Below are positions 1 to 10,611 of a DNA stretch of 64,000 nucleotides, piece by piece. The number at the start of each line of letters is the position of its first letter. Positions within the stretch are counted from its first letter, which is position 1. The DNA is from Sarcocystis neurona (lineage: Eukaryota > Apicomplexa > Conoidasida > Eucoccidiorida > Sarcocystidae): NCBI GenBank assembly GCA_000727475.1, contig KL647332.1, forward strand, positions 363,522 through 427,521. Reading direction: 5' to 3'. Below the pieces are notes generated by a model. It did no database searches, had not been told where the DNA came from, and was given only the letters and a program-made list of their open reading frames with translations. The position numbers and the translations under genes were made by a program.

Positions 1-37
<37 letters not shown>

Positions 38-441
38 GGTATAGAGATGTATTTATACATTTGTGTATATATGTAGAGAGAGAGAGACACGGATATACAG
101 AGGGGGAAAAAGTGTGTCAATGTATAGAGAGAGACATGGACATATATGGACAAATATACGCATGTGTGAGTAGCAAAACACATGTAAGTAGAAATGAATT
201 TTTATCTATTCAAATGTAGATACAATTATTGAAGAATTTATATGGAGAGAGAGCATGAATGGATGATGTGGCGTTGATTTGTTGACTGTCAAAGAAGAGA
301 CAGAGACACACACACAGAAAGGGAGAAAAGAAGTGTAGACCGACGGAAGGACACATTTCTCAAGAATTCCCAAACAAATAAATACTGCAGCTCAATCCTC
401 TTCCACACACATACATACATATACATACATACTTGCATATA

Positions 442-473
<32 letters not shown>

Positions 474-859
474 CATACGTACATATGTACGTACATACAT
501 ACGTATATATATATATATATGTATATATACACACATATACATACATACATATCCATACCTACATATACGTCCATACGTATACATACACACATACATAGAT
601 ACACACATGCATATACATACATATATACGTACATACAATTATGTGTATATGCATATATATGTATATATATGTGTATATATTCACAAATATTGGTGGACAG
701 AGATATAGAGAGAGAGAAATACTGGTGGACAGAGGTATACACATATGTATATACATATATTGATAAATACTGGTGGACAGAGGCATATACATATATTTTC
801 ATACATCTATATATACAAGGAGAGGAGGGGAGGAGGAGACGGGAAGAACGAGGAGGAGA

Positions 860-942
860 CGGAGACAGGGAGACAGCAGACGGAGACAGGGAGACAGGAG
901 AGGGAGACAGGGAGACAGCAGGCGGAGACAGGGAGACAGGAG
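860..942. repeat. Tandem GGAGACAGGGAGAC array
   Basis: About four consecutive copies of a 20-21 base unit built on GGAGACAGGGAGACAGCAG. Single variant bases alternate CAGCAG and CAGGAG at the end of each unit. The same GGAGAC word is scattered through the introns of the methylthiotransferase gene further right. Confidence 0.8.
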
Positions 943-1435
943 ATATGAAGAGGTGGATTTCTGAGCAGCAGAAGTTCCTCTTCGATGTTGACGGAGAAGA
1001 CTCCCGGGTGGGTGAGGGACCTCCCCCCATTCAGGAAGGGAGACACGTGTGAGGCGTCTCCGTCTCCCTCCCCACAGTAGTAGACACCCACGCATGCGAA
1101 CATCTAGACACGTGTCTATATAGACACTTGTAGTATCGAATAAAATAGACACACCCACCTCCAGATATGTATATATGTCTGTAGTACAGGTGTCCATAGC
1201 CGATATATAAATATATGTACGATGACATCTTCTGCATGCAACACAGGCACATATATATATGTGTGTATGTATGGAACGGAAGTATTGCCACGGAGGTATC
1301 CCACGCATTTGAAGGAGGGCGAAATTAAAAGGAACGCACGACGACATTTCCGACCGATGAAATTCTCCATTTCCCAGCACCTTCCCATTTCTTATACTAC
1401 ATATATATACAGAGATATATATACAGCTATAGATA

Positions 1436-1925
1436 TACAAATACTATATATATCTATGTTTACTCTCTCTCTATATACATATATATATGTATATGAATGC
1501 CTACAGTCATCTAACATCTCTCTCTCTCTCCATATATATATACCTATAGATACATATAGATATACAGACACTACATATATCTATGTTTATTCCATATATA
1601 TATACACACATTCATATATGCTTATATATACGTGGATGTCCCTCTTTATTGCATACACCCATATATATATACATATATAGATATATATAGATATAGATAT
1701 ACAAATACTACATAGATCTATGTTTACTCTCTCTATATATATATGAATGCGTACATTAGATATATATATACACATATTGATATATATAGATATAGATACA
1801 CAAATACTACATATATCTATGTTTACTCTATATATATATATGAATGCGTACATTCATCTAACATCTCTCTATATATATACATTCATGTATGGTTATATAT
1901 ACGTGGATGTCCCTATTTATATATA
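1436..1925. repeat. Imperfect direct duplication inside TA-rich DNA
   Basis: Two neighbouring blocks (about 1,436-1,650 and 1,698-1,925) share the same order of words: ACAAATACTA, CTATGTTTACTC, GAATGC followed by TAC, CATCTAACATCTCTC, and TATATATACGTGGATGTCCC. The shared non-TA words show that this is a segmental duplication and not chance similarity of simple sequence. No gene is seen in it. Confidence 0.65.
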
Positions 1926-2434
1926 TACATAGAGAGAGCAAAAAACAGAGGGTATGATAGAGTGGTATGTTTGCAGATACGTGATACGTCTATTTTGTTC
2001 CATATATATATATAGGTAAATAACGAAGGTATGTCTGTATGTGAATATCTGCTATATTTAATCCATAGAGAGAAACATATATATATACATATCTGTGCAT
2101 GCGTCATAGGCATATATCTATTTCATATATATATGTATACATGTGCATGCCCATCGTTCTTCCATGTATCTGCCTCTATTTATCCAATATATATGTGTGT
2201 CTATACTCACCCGAGACGCCCATATATATTATATATGTATGTATAGATATATGTATGGGTATAATGTGGGTAATAGACATATATGGACAGACACGGATAG
2301 ATGTAGACATAGACCAAATAGATAGACACACGTGTAGATAGACACAGAGGTGCAGATAGATATAGATGAAGATAGACACAGGTAGACATGTATGGACATA
2401 TGCGTATGAATATAAATACGATCAAGAGACGAAC

Positions 2435-3964
2435 CTTGAGAATATAGGGGGACTCGAGGAGATGTTGAATATTGGCACTTTCGTCGGAGATATTCACTTT
2501 GAGAAGGTCGACCAGGAGCGTCGCCCCCGAAGAAAACGAACACTGCAGCAGACTCAATTTCCCGAACCGCCCGAGCCTCACACCTTCGCAGTCAACAGCA
2601 ACGACATCCGCCCGCATTTCATTCCTCCACATTTCTTCGCCCTCTTTTTCTCGCGGCCATCCCTTCTTCTTTTCCTTCTCAATCTTCCTGCTGCTGCTGA
2701 TGCTGCAGGGGACCACCGCCACCGCACTGCCATGGCTGTTGCTCCTGCTGCTGCTTCTGCTGCTGCTGCGGGAGTCTCGAACGTCGTTTCTGCTGCTGCT
2801 GGACGTTGGTGGCAAAGCGCTGCACTTTCTGCTGTTTGCTCCACACGTTGGCGTCTGCTGCTGTTGCTGCCGCTGCTCTGACAGCTTCTGTGTCTCACGT
2901 GCTGTTGCTGCTACTGTTGCTCCTGCTGTTGCTCCTGCTGTTGCTCCTGCTGCAGTGGCTTCGTTCGTCAGATATATTGTTAAATACGACGTGAGAGGAG
3001 AAGGTGGCAGCAGCACTGCAGAGGAAGAAGCAGCAGCAGAAAAATACGACGAATAGGAAGGAGAGAAAAAGTGAGAAGAGGAGGCATGCAACTGCTGCGA
3101 TAAAAGAGCGGCGCAACGGCTGCTGCTGTGGACCAAGAAAACGCGCCTCGTGGGAAGTCCACCTGCTGCAGGAGCCGGTGGAGAAAAGGCAGCTGCCGCA
3201 GGACCCGCAGCAGAAGCAGCAGCAGAAGAAGACGGAGGAGGCGGAGAAGGCGCAGCAGCAGCAGGAGCAACAGCAGCAGGAGAAGGAGGAGGAGGAGAGG
3301 GCGCAGCAGCAGCAACAGCAGGAGAAGACAGCGGAGGAAGAGAAGGCGCAGCAGCAGGAGCAACAGCAGCAGGAGCCCGAGAGGGGTAGCTAGAAGCAGC
3401 AGCAGCAGAGGAAGAAGCAGACAGGAAGGCAGCAGCAGAGGACGACGCGGAAGAAGCAGCAGCAGTGAGAGAGACCGTCGCGGGAGAAGGAAGTGCTGCT
3501 GCTGCTGCTGTGGCTGCAGCGCTCGCAGTCCGCCGAGAACGACTCGGGAGAGCAGCGGAAGAAGACGAAAGAGACGAAGAGGAGGAAGCCAGAAGGGAAA
3601 GCAGAAAAGAAGAAGCAGCAGAAGAAACGTCAAGCGAGAGAGAAGGAAGAGGGGAATGCAGCGCGAAGAGAAAGGGACAAGATAGTCTACGAAACGGGTC
3701 GAAATAGGAAGAAGAAGAGACGCAAGAAGTAGGATAAGGAAACGAGAAAAAAGAGGAGCAGCAGAAGTGGCCTGGCGGTCGCGATGAGGAAGGCGCTGCA
3801 GGTGAGAGAAGCGAAGCGAAGCGAAGAGGCGACCCCACCGCTGCAGCAGCAGCAGCAGATATCAACCGAAGTCCTCCTGGAGACGAAAAGCGGAGACGAA
3901 AAGGCCACCAACGAGAAGAGAGGAAGTTCCCCACCAGTGAAGGCACGCGATTGAGAAGAGACAT
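2435..3964 (-). CDS. 3'-5' exonuclease (DEDD/DnaQ-like), first exon, partial gene
   Basis: Likely a 3'-5' exonuclease domain protein that removes nucleotides from DNA or RNA ends with two metal ions. Near the end of this 510-codon exon the protein reads VVAVDCEGVRLGRFGKLSLL, with the acidic pair of exonuclease motif I in DCE (residues 458-460). Strands typical of the fold follow, and the exon ends at SPYILK before a GTTCGT donor (phase 0). Motifs II and III are missing and must lie in later exons to the left, which I could not find. The start is chosen at a Met followed by 36 residues rich in Arg, Ser and Leu with no acid, which resembles an organelle-targeting leader; the frame also stays open to 4,189. 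Residues from about 38 to 450 are low-complexity Ala, Ser, Pro, Gln and Arg, normal for coccidian proteins. The fold call is fairly safe; the substrate and exact start are not. Confidence 0.6.
2690..3480. repeat. CAG/CTG trinucleotide block with a polarity switch
   Basis: From about 2,690 to 2,955 the + strand reads CTG repeats. From about 3,000 to 3,480 it reads CAG repeats interrupted by GAAGGAGGA. Both halves lie inside the minus-strand exonuclease frame, where they give Gln/Ser/Arg runs and Ala/Pro/Ser runs respectively. The + strand frames over the same bases are Arg/Ser-, Gln/Glu- or Gly/Ala-rich and are probably shadows. Confidence 0.75.
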
Positions 3965-5040
3965 TCCGCCTAAAGTAGGGGTGAAGAAAAAGAAGAAGAG
4001 GTGGTCAGACACAGAGACGAGAAGAAGAAGAAAATGAAGAGCAGACGAAGAAGTGGGGAACGCAACGTAGAGAGAGACACATGCGCTCTTTTTTCGAGCC
4101 ACCACCACCTTTTCGCGTTTTCCTCTTTTCAGAGAAAAACTGACGCAAAGGGCACGAAAAAAGGGAAGAAGAGATATTCGACTGCCCACACACAGGTGCA
4201 GAGGAAAGTCACGAAGAACAAAAAAGGAAAAGAAGAAGAAGAAGGGACTGTTGAGTGTGGAATGTTTGGAGAAGAAACTGTGGAGTATTTGGGGAAGAAA
4301 GTGTGGAGCGTTTGGACTTCTTTAAACACGAGCAGAGGGAGACGAGCAGGAGAAGTGCAGCTGAAAAGGAGCAGCAGCAGCAGCAGGCAGAAGAAGAAGA
4401 AGTCCCGGGACAGGAGGTGGAAGCAGAAGCAGCGGCGGGAACTTGCGCGTGCTGCTGCTGCTGCTCCTGCACGTAGCAGCACATCTCTCAGTGTGTGGTG
4501 CGCATAGCGGCAGTCTCTTGCCGGCCCCCAAGAAAAAGTGAAGGGAGCTGCTTTCTTCACAATTGAGACATGCACAGCAGAGGTATTCTCTGCTCGAGGC
4601 CACTCTTTTCTTCTTCATTTATATACAGAAAATAAAACAAAGGACACATCCATACACACAAAATAGGACCCGTACATATATATATGGGGAGTCCTATGCG
4701 TATACAGAGAATATATGAGCAGGAACATACTAGTTTGTATATAGAGAGAGAGAGAAAAACACACACACATACAGGGACACACATACATATATTTATGTGG
4801 ATAGAGAGTTCCACATATATACAGAGACAGAGAGAGAATGTGGGACATATGTATGTATATATCTAGATAAAAACTTATACACATATATGACTGGATAAGT
4901 AGATAGGGAGATAGATTTATGGAGAAATAGGTGGATATGGATAGGCATAAATAGATGTAGATATTTAAGCAGTCTAACGTAGGTACAGTTTTGTGTGGAT
5001 ACATATATATACATATATGTGTGGACAGAGCGAGAGCGAG
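3965..5040. other. Purine-rich then microsatellite sequence upstream of the exonuclease
   Basis: Positions 3,965-4,480 are GAAGAA-rich with a short CAG run near 4,370-4,400. Positions 4,620-5,040 are TATA, GAGA and CACA microsatellites. Frames on both strands stay open for up to 168 codons but are Lys/Glu/Arg- or Leu/Cys-rich. This probably holds the 5' UTR and promoter of the exonuclease gene. No promoter element can be named. Confidence 0.5.
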
Positions 5041-8000
5041 AGAGAGAGTGTGTGTGAGCAGGGCTTTTTTGTGATTTTTTTTTTTCTCCGTGGAGAGGTT
5101 AGTTGATCAGAGAAGACATTTCCGTTCAGGGGGTGCGTAAAGGCCTTCGATCGTTTGTTTAGGGAGGGCCGGAAAATCTCCTTCCCCTTACAGTCGACAA
5201 AGTGTTACTCACGCACACCCGGGGGGGTTTATTTACATATACCTATACAAAAGCAGGTGTTTCTTAGTGGAGTGCGAAAGACAGGACAAAATTATTAACA
5301 TTTTCCGATGTGTTGGATTCTCTGGTTTGTGTGCTCGGAGGAGAACAAAAAACGCACTTCCTGCATCGTCGCTGTGTGATTGGAGAGAAAGGCGACTTTT
5401 TGCACGTATCTACTTTCTACTACGCGTCACAACGGATATGATGGATACTGACCTCCTGACAAGCGAGTTTTTGACGACGTCACATAAGTTACATATATAC
5501 GTACGTGTAAAGAGAAAGGCATTTCTCCCCTGGTTTCTGGCCTGGCACACACTTCAAATTTCTCTTCCACGCAGCTTCGCGTTCTTCTCTGAAGTGTGTA
5601 GACGATCGAAAAAGAAAAAGCATCCCTCTTTCTCTCTTTTTCTCTCTCTTTGTCTCTTTGTGTCCCCATGGTTTCTGAAATGCTGAGTAGTACGCGTTTC
5701 TGCCCCGAGTCCATATCTCTGGCATCCTCTCACTTTTGCTATGTTGCGGTGTAGTTTAATTCTACCGGAGAAATCGCGAACCTCCGTTGACGACAATGCA
5801 TATAAAACAAACCCTCCGTTCAGATACCCAAGAAGAAGAAGAAGAATGCCGCATCAATGCCGATTCTTATCACCCCCTCTCTACACTTGTGTGCAGCCGG
5901 TAAGACGTACATCCTCATGCTCCTCCACAAAGACAGGGAAAGTTAACTTTCTACCTGTTCACGTATGGAACGAGCGGGTGGTTTTAATAGGTTAAAGCCT
6001 TTTCTACGGAAAACAGTTCACCGAGACACACACACGGCAACGCGTAGAAAAATTGCGTCCATGCCGCAAAAGTGAGGAAGTGTGCGAGTTCTTATATCGC
6101 TTCCCGGCTAGCAGACACGAAGTTTTCTCGCGTTTCTTCTCTCCTCCGGTTCTCCTTTGTGTGTGAGGTTTCTTGTTACGTCAAGACCGTGTCTACTACA
6201 AACAACAGACGGGAAAACGGCGAGGAGAACTTCTCGCGTATCACCAGAGAAAAAGTGCCGTGGAAAGGAAAGTCGACTCGCGGACACTGGCGACGTAAAT
6301 TCCTTGCATTTCGCCATAGTAAAATGTCCGTCCTCCAGCCTCACGTCGGTCTCTTCTGCTGAGAAATCTTCTTTTCCCCGGCGTTGTGTGCGTGTGTGTC
6401 TGTGTGTGGGGGTCAGGCTGTGTGTTGTGGCGTGCGGTGGGCGGGAGAGAGCGAAAAAAAAGTGTCAGATCATCTTCTCCCGTACTTTGGCCGTCCGAAG
6501 GCGTGCAACGGGTCAAAAATATAACTTAATTGAAGCCTCCTGCCAATGTCGGCACAAAGACAAGACATCTTCCTCTCCGCAAGAAATTCCGCAGGCAGCT
6601 CCGACGCATTTCTTTTGACTGCGCATGCCGCAGAGACGAAAAATATGCGGCCGGCGGGCAAAGAGAGCATAAGAAAACACTCCTCCGTATGTACACGTAC
6701 GTCTGTGTAAACAAGTCACACTCTCTATAGCAGCTCTTAGTAGCAATATTTTATCTGTAAATGACTGATGATAGAACAAGAAATACAGGGATACATGCAT
6801 ACGTCCACGCACGCAGTATAGACACGCATGTATGTGTGTAGGTCGAACAGCGGTCTAGCGTTAAAGATTTTGGTATGTTGGCGTCTGCGTCACATCCATC
6901 TAGTAAAAAGCTCAAGTGGAAAGCTCAAATAAACGTAAAAAACTCCAGTAAAAAGCTCAAGTAAACAGTGCGTCTTGTTTACTTATCTGTATATGTACAT
7001 ATATACGCACACAAAGAGAGGTAAATAGACAGATAGGTACGTAGATAGCCTGATATATCCGCTCGGAACTGTCGTATGTGGCCACGTGTGTGGGAGACGA
7101 GTGTGTATGGTTTACCAGAGAAACATTCCCCGCAGTATACCGCCCCGCGGTTGGTCACATATATACACACACATATATATGGTTGTGTGTGTACGCTTAC
7201 TTGTGTGCACATATATGGATAGAGTGAACAACAGCAGCTGGTACCAACTTACGCACGTGACCACACACGTTTTCTCTATGGGAACCTAGTTATCTGTTCA
7301 TTTACATATATATGCAAACAAGTGAAGCGACGTATACCATATATTAAAGCCGTACTCAGTGGATGCTACACAGACGCCAGGATCAAAGAATTTCAACGGT
7401 ACAGTGCTTTTGAGCTATGTGTGCACACGTGTTATGCGACATGCCAAGCGAACCCGTGTTCATTATAAGTTTGGCCTTAAGTTGCATCATTAGCTTTTGC
7501 ACCCGTGCACTCACGCATGTGCATGTTGTCGTGCAGCCATATGCTTCCCCGTAGGCACACACTTGTCTACACGATCACATTGTAAAGCAGGGGAAGGGAA
7601 AAGGAACTTATCTCAATTCTTGATCCTCCATTTCTCAAATCAGGCGAAAAAGAGAAATGCGCCTTGATCCCTGACCCTTCACTTTGGAATTCCGACGTGT
7701 TTCAGCGGAATTTGTATACCCTTTCCTGTTCTGCAGCGTCACTGCGGTTCTTCAGCAGCGGTCACGTTAGTTGGCTTTCTGTGGTGTGACGGGCAGTCGA
7801 TACACATGCAGGCCCTACGTACGCGTTTGGCCTGTGCACGGATCACTTACTTTATAACTGCGTGTAGAAACGTGTATATGCTTGGTGGTCTCCTTCGGAG
7901 TCCCTGGTGTTCGTGTCACAGGCACTAGCACGTTTAACGGTACCTTCCACTTCACAGGTGGGATTGCACGTAGTGTGGCAGCCTGTGTTAGTTTTTCACC

Positions 8001-9376
8001 GGTGAATTTTCAGCGTGTCAGCCAACCTGAATGTGTGCGTATACCTGCCCGTACCCATAGGTACGTGTCCCACACGAGTTTACACCTGATTTCTCCACCA
8101 CCACGCAGATAGACCTAAGTTCTTATGCGCAACCATCTGCTCTTCCTACCTTCACTCATACGCGTGGCCGACTTCTGCGACATTATATATATACATGTAT
8201 GTCAAGAGTCAAAACAGGTATGCATTCCAGGCGGGGCCTACTCTGTTGAGTAATTTCGCGTATTCGTGTATCTGCAGTATGAGTGCGCAGCTATGCGTCT
8301 TCTAGTACAGTTTGCGCAAGGACCTTCTTCAGATAGGATATACGGTGTGAACAAATGCTACCATAGTCACTGTTTATCTATGTAGTTGACAAGTACGCAT
8401 ATAGGTCTATACCTCAGGCCGGTGAAGGTGAATGTTCTGAATGCAAATGTTTGCTAATTGAGCTGCACGTGCCACACATGGACGGGAAATGCGTACGTAG
8501 AGTTGTACCTTCGCACAAGTGCAGATGTCATTTTCGTGCGTCAAAAGATGTGGCTGCCTCTGGTTAAGGGAGTGTCAAGCACTCTTCAGGAAGATAGATT
8601 AACATTTGGAAAGAGACTTGCAGGAATGCGTACGCAAGCCTAAAAGTTCTAGTGTACACACGCGCATCTACACAGCTAATGGCACGAAAAACCACACGCA
8701 TAAAGAACACGCACACAAATGAGCGTGTGGCAGCGCCACCACACAATTGATTATATGAAGCACTACAACTATATACAAATACTGGAAATACACCTGTTTT
8801 GCTGAAAAAAGTTACTTCAAAGTACCGCAAGAATGTTTAGAGCGATACAAGAGATGTCCACGTATACGCATGGACGCACGTATACGCATGGACGCACGTC
8901 CACGCACATGCATATCAGACAGACACAGATGCTCACGTCTATTGTACGCGGTGATTCACGCACGCATAAGCGTGCTCCATACACGTGTGTACATATGTAA
9001 ATTTAAACGAATATACAAAGACTGTCTTGACGTAGACACGTGCGTCTGTTCTTTGCGGACAAGCCACGCAGCTATCGCGCAGGAACACGTCTTCTCAGAA
9101 GATGTATGCATATTTGGGGACGTAGAGGTCTGCGCCGTATAGATACACATCTGTGTAATGATGATTTGTCTGCGTATGGTGATGCGCATATGCAAGTTTA
9201 CACACGTACAAATATTTGTAGTGGGTGCGTTTACTTGGGGATGTGCACCTCCGCTCGTAAATACGTACGTACCTCTACCCGTACCACGACGGGAGCGTGG
9301 TCCACCTGTTCATTGTTCTCTTCTCTCACTCATTGTATATTCACAGGTGTAAACGCATTTGAACATTAAAATTCGT
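5041..9376. other. Unique sequence without a recognised gene
   Basis: Composition is balanced and microsatellites are few apart from TATATA clusters near 7,150-7,320. Open frames reach 153 codons but show no known motif. One ATG at 5,741 is followed by an open frame that meets a CCG/GTAAGA donor-like site at 5,899, which is weak evidence for an exon. A direct repeat of AGTAAAAAGCTCAAGT occurs at about 6,901 and 6,947. Confidence 0.5.
8860..8895. repeat. 18-base tandem duplication
   Basis: Two exact adjacent copies of ACGTATACGCATGGACGC, followed by a truncated, changed third copy (ACGTCCACGC). It lies outside any gene I can support. Confidence 0.85.
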
Positions 9377-9934
9377 CTAAATGGAAATACATATAGACAC
9401 ATCTACTACGTACGGCATTCCTGGGAGATCTACCGACGGAAAGGAAGTGTGGGTCCCATAAGGGTAGTCTCGTATTTCTCCGATGGTGCTGACGAAAAAA
9501 GGACGCCGCAAGCTTGCAGCATACGTAGAAATATTGAAAATCTTTCCAGAGTATGACTTTTTGATCGATTCTGTGAGTCCATCGAGAAACCTGTGCGATG
9601 CCATTTCTGTGCGTGGCTGTGTCAACGCATGAATAATTTTGTCGATGTAGGTTTTCTTTGGCGAAGGCAGGAACACATCGAGGGATTTAATAGTTTTGAA
9701 AAGCTTTCTGAAATACATTTTCCTCAGAAAATGGGTGCGGCACACGACGTGAGAATACGCGTGTCTTAGTCGATCTACAAGTGGTGGCATTTTCTGTTGA
9801 ATTCTAGCTGTCTCGGACAGCTGGAAATTCGCACATCTGAGAGAAAGCCACTCTACGTAAGGCATGCGATTTGTCCCGGAAAACCTGCAGAACACTGTCC
9901 TGCAGATTCGGGTGTAATAGTTTACGGTGAGCAA
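9377..9934 (-). CDS. Unrecognised 185-codon ORF
   Basis: This is the longest low-bias reading frame between 5 and 14 kb. The translation has a natural residue mix, with Arg/Lys-rich helices in the middle (RKMYFRKLFKTIKSLDVF, TESIKKSYSGKIF) and no homopolymer run. It shows no signal peptide, no membrane segment and no motif I recognise. It could be one exon of a spliced gene, since overlapping open frames continue on both strands to about 10,610. Chance cannot be excluded in sequence of about 45% GC. Confidence 0.3.
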   Translation of the reverse strand: MLTVNYYTRICRTVFCRFSGTNRMPYVEWLSLRCANFQLSETARIQQKMPPLVDRLRHAYSHVVCRTHFLRKMYFRKLFKTIKSLDVFLPSPKKTYIDKIIHALTQPRTEMASHRFLDGLTESIKKSYSGKIFNISTYAASLRRPFFVSTIGEIRDYPYGTHTSFPSVDLPGMPYVVDVSICISI

Positions 9935-9978
9935 AGACCTTTCTCCCGTGGAGAAAGCATTGCTTTACAATCAGAGAA

Positions 9979-10611
9979 GTGAGTTCAGCGATAAGGAAAC
10001 TGGGGTTCTTAGGGAGCAGAAAGCCACTGTTGGAGAGCAGAAATCCACAGTGTTCACATAACACGCTCATTCACAAACGTAAGAACCCCCATCTCCGTAC
10101 ACTACTGGACTGTTCAGCGAGTTCAAGAGCGCCAATTCAGATCCCTCGAAAAGTGGTGCCCGCTTCGATGTCCCTCGATCATTCCCTGCTAATATGTACG
10201 TTTAGCACCTTTTCTTCAAAGTTTACTCACTTCTGTATCGTGGAGGTGAAGCAGACCATTATGCGCCTAGCAGATCTGCCTGGCTTGGATACATCTTTTC
10301 TTCGTTAACCCTTGCTATTCCAGTGACAGTATCCACAAGTCGGGTGGGCGAAGAAATTGTCTGCTCGACCTCCAACTGAAATTGACTCCACGTTAGTGGA
10401 TTTTGTGGTAAGGTGCAGCTGTTTCCATCTGCTAAGGCTGGACGCGTCACCTGATGCTTCTCCGTTCTTTAGAATCGATTTGCAACACTTCCCAGCAACT
10501 GGAAAATGGCAAGGACAAGCATTCCTGCGCAGAACAGTGGACTTATTGGCACGTCGGCCACAAGAATTTTTCGACACAGTTATGACATTCACAGAACTAC
10601 TAAGTCCTTAG
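9979..10611 (+). other. Cluster of exon-like open frames, strand unresolved
   Basis: On the + strand, 9,979-10,308 and 10,357-10,611 give 109 and 84 codons of unbiased sequence. The second includes DLQHFPATGKWQG and RRPQEFFDTVMTFTELL. On the minus strand, 10,259-10,592 is also open. I cannot decide the strand or splice sites. The cluster adjoins the 185-codon ORF to its left and may be part of one unknown gene. Confidence 0.2.

Larger units (their letters stand above)
1..2434. repeat. Microsatellite-rich stretch left of the exonuclease exon
   Basis: The stretch starts with a pure (AT)n run and contains CATA, TATA and GAGA microsatellites throughout. Every reading frame over it is Tyr/Ile/His/Thr-rich and looks like translated repeat. 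It lies 3' of the exonuclease exon on the minus strand, so it should hold intron sequence and perhaps later exons of that gene. I looked for the second exonuclease motif (an H-D-x-R-like block) and did not find it. Confidence 0.8.

Noticed and set aside
289..1030. Tyr/Ile/Val/Cys-rich frames of up to 212 codons near the left edge
   Set aside because: They are translations of CATA/TATA microsatellites on both strands.
3128..3685. Long Arg/Ser-rich + strand frame resembling an SR splicing factor
   Set aside because: It lies opposite the exonuclease exon and is the CAG/GAAGGA repeat read in another frame. No RNA-recognition domain is present.
5155..5165. Telomere-like TTTAGGG
   Set aside because: A single occurrence with no tandem copies.
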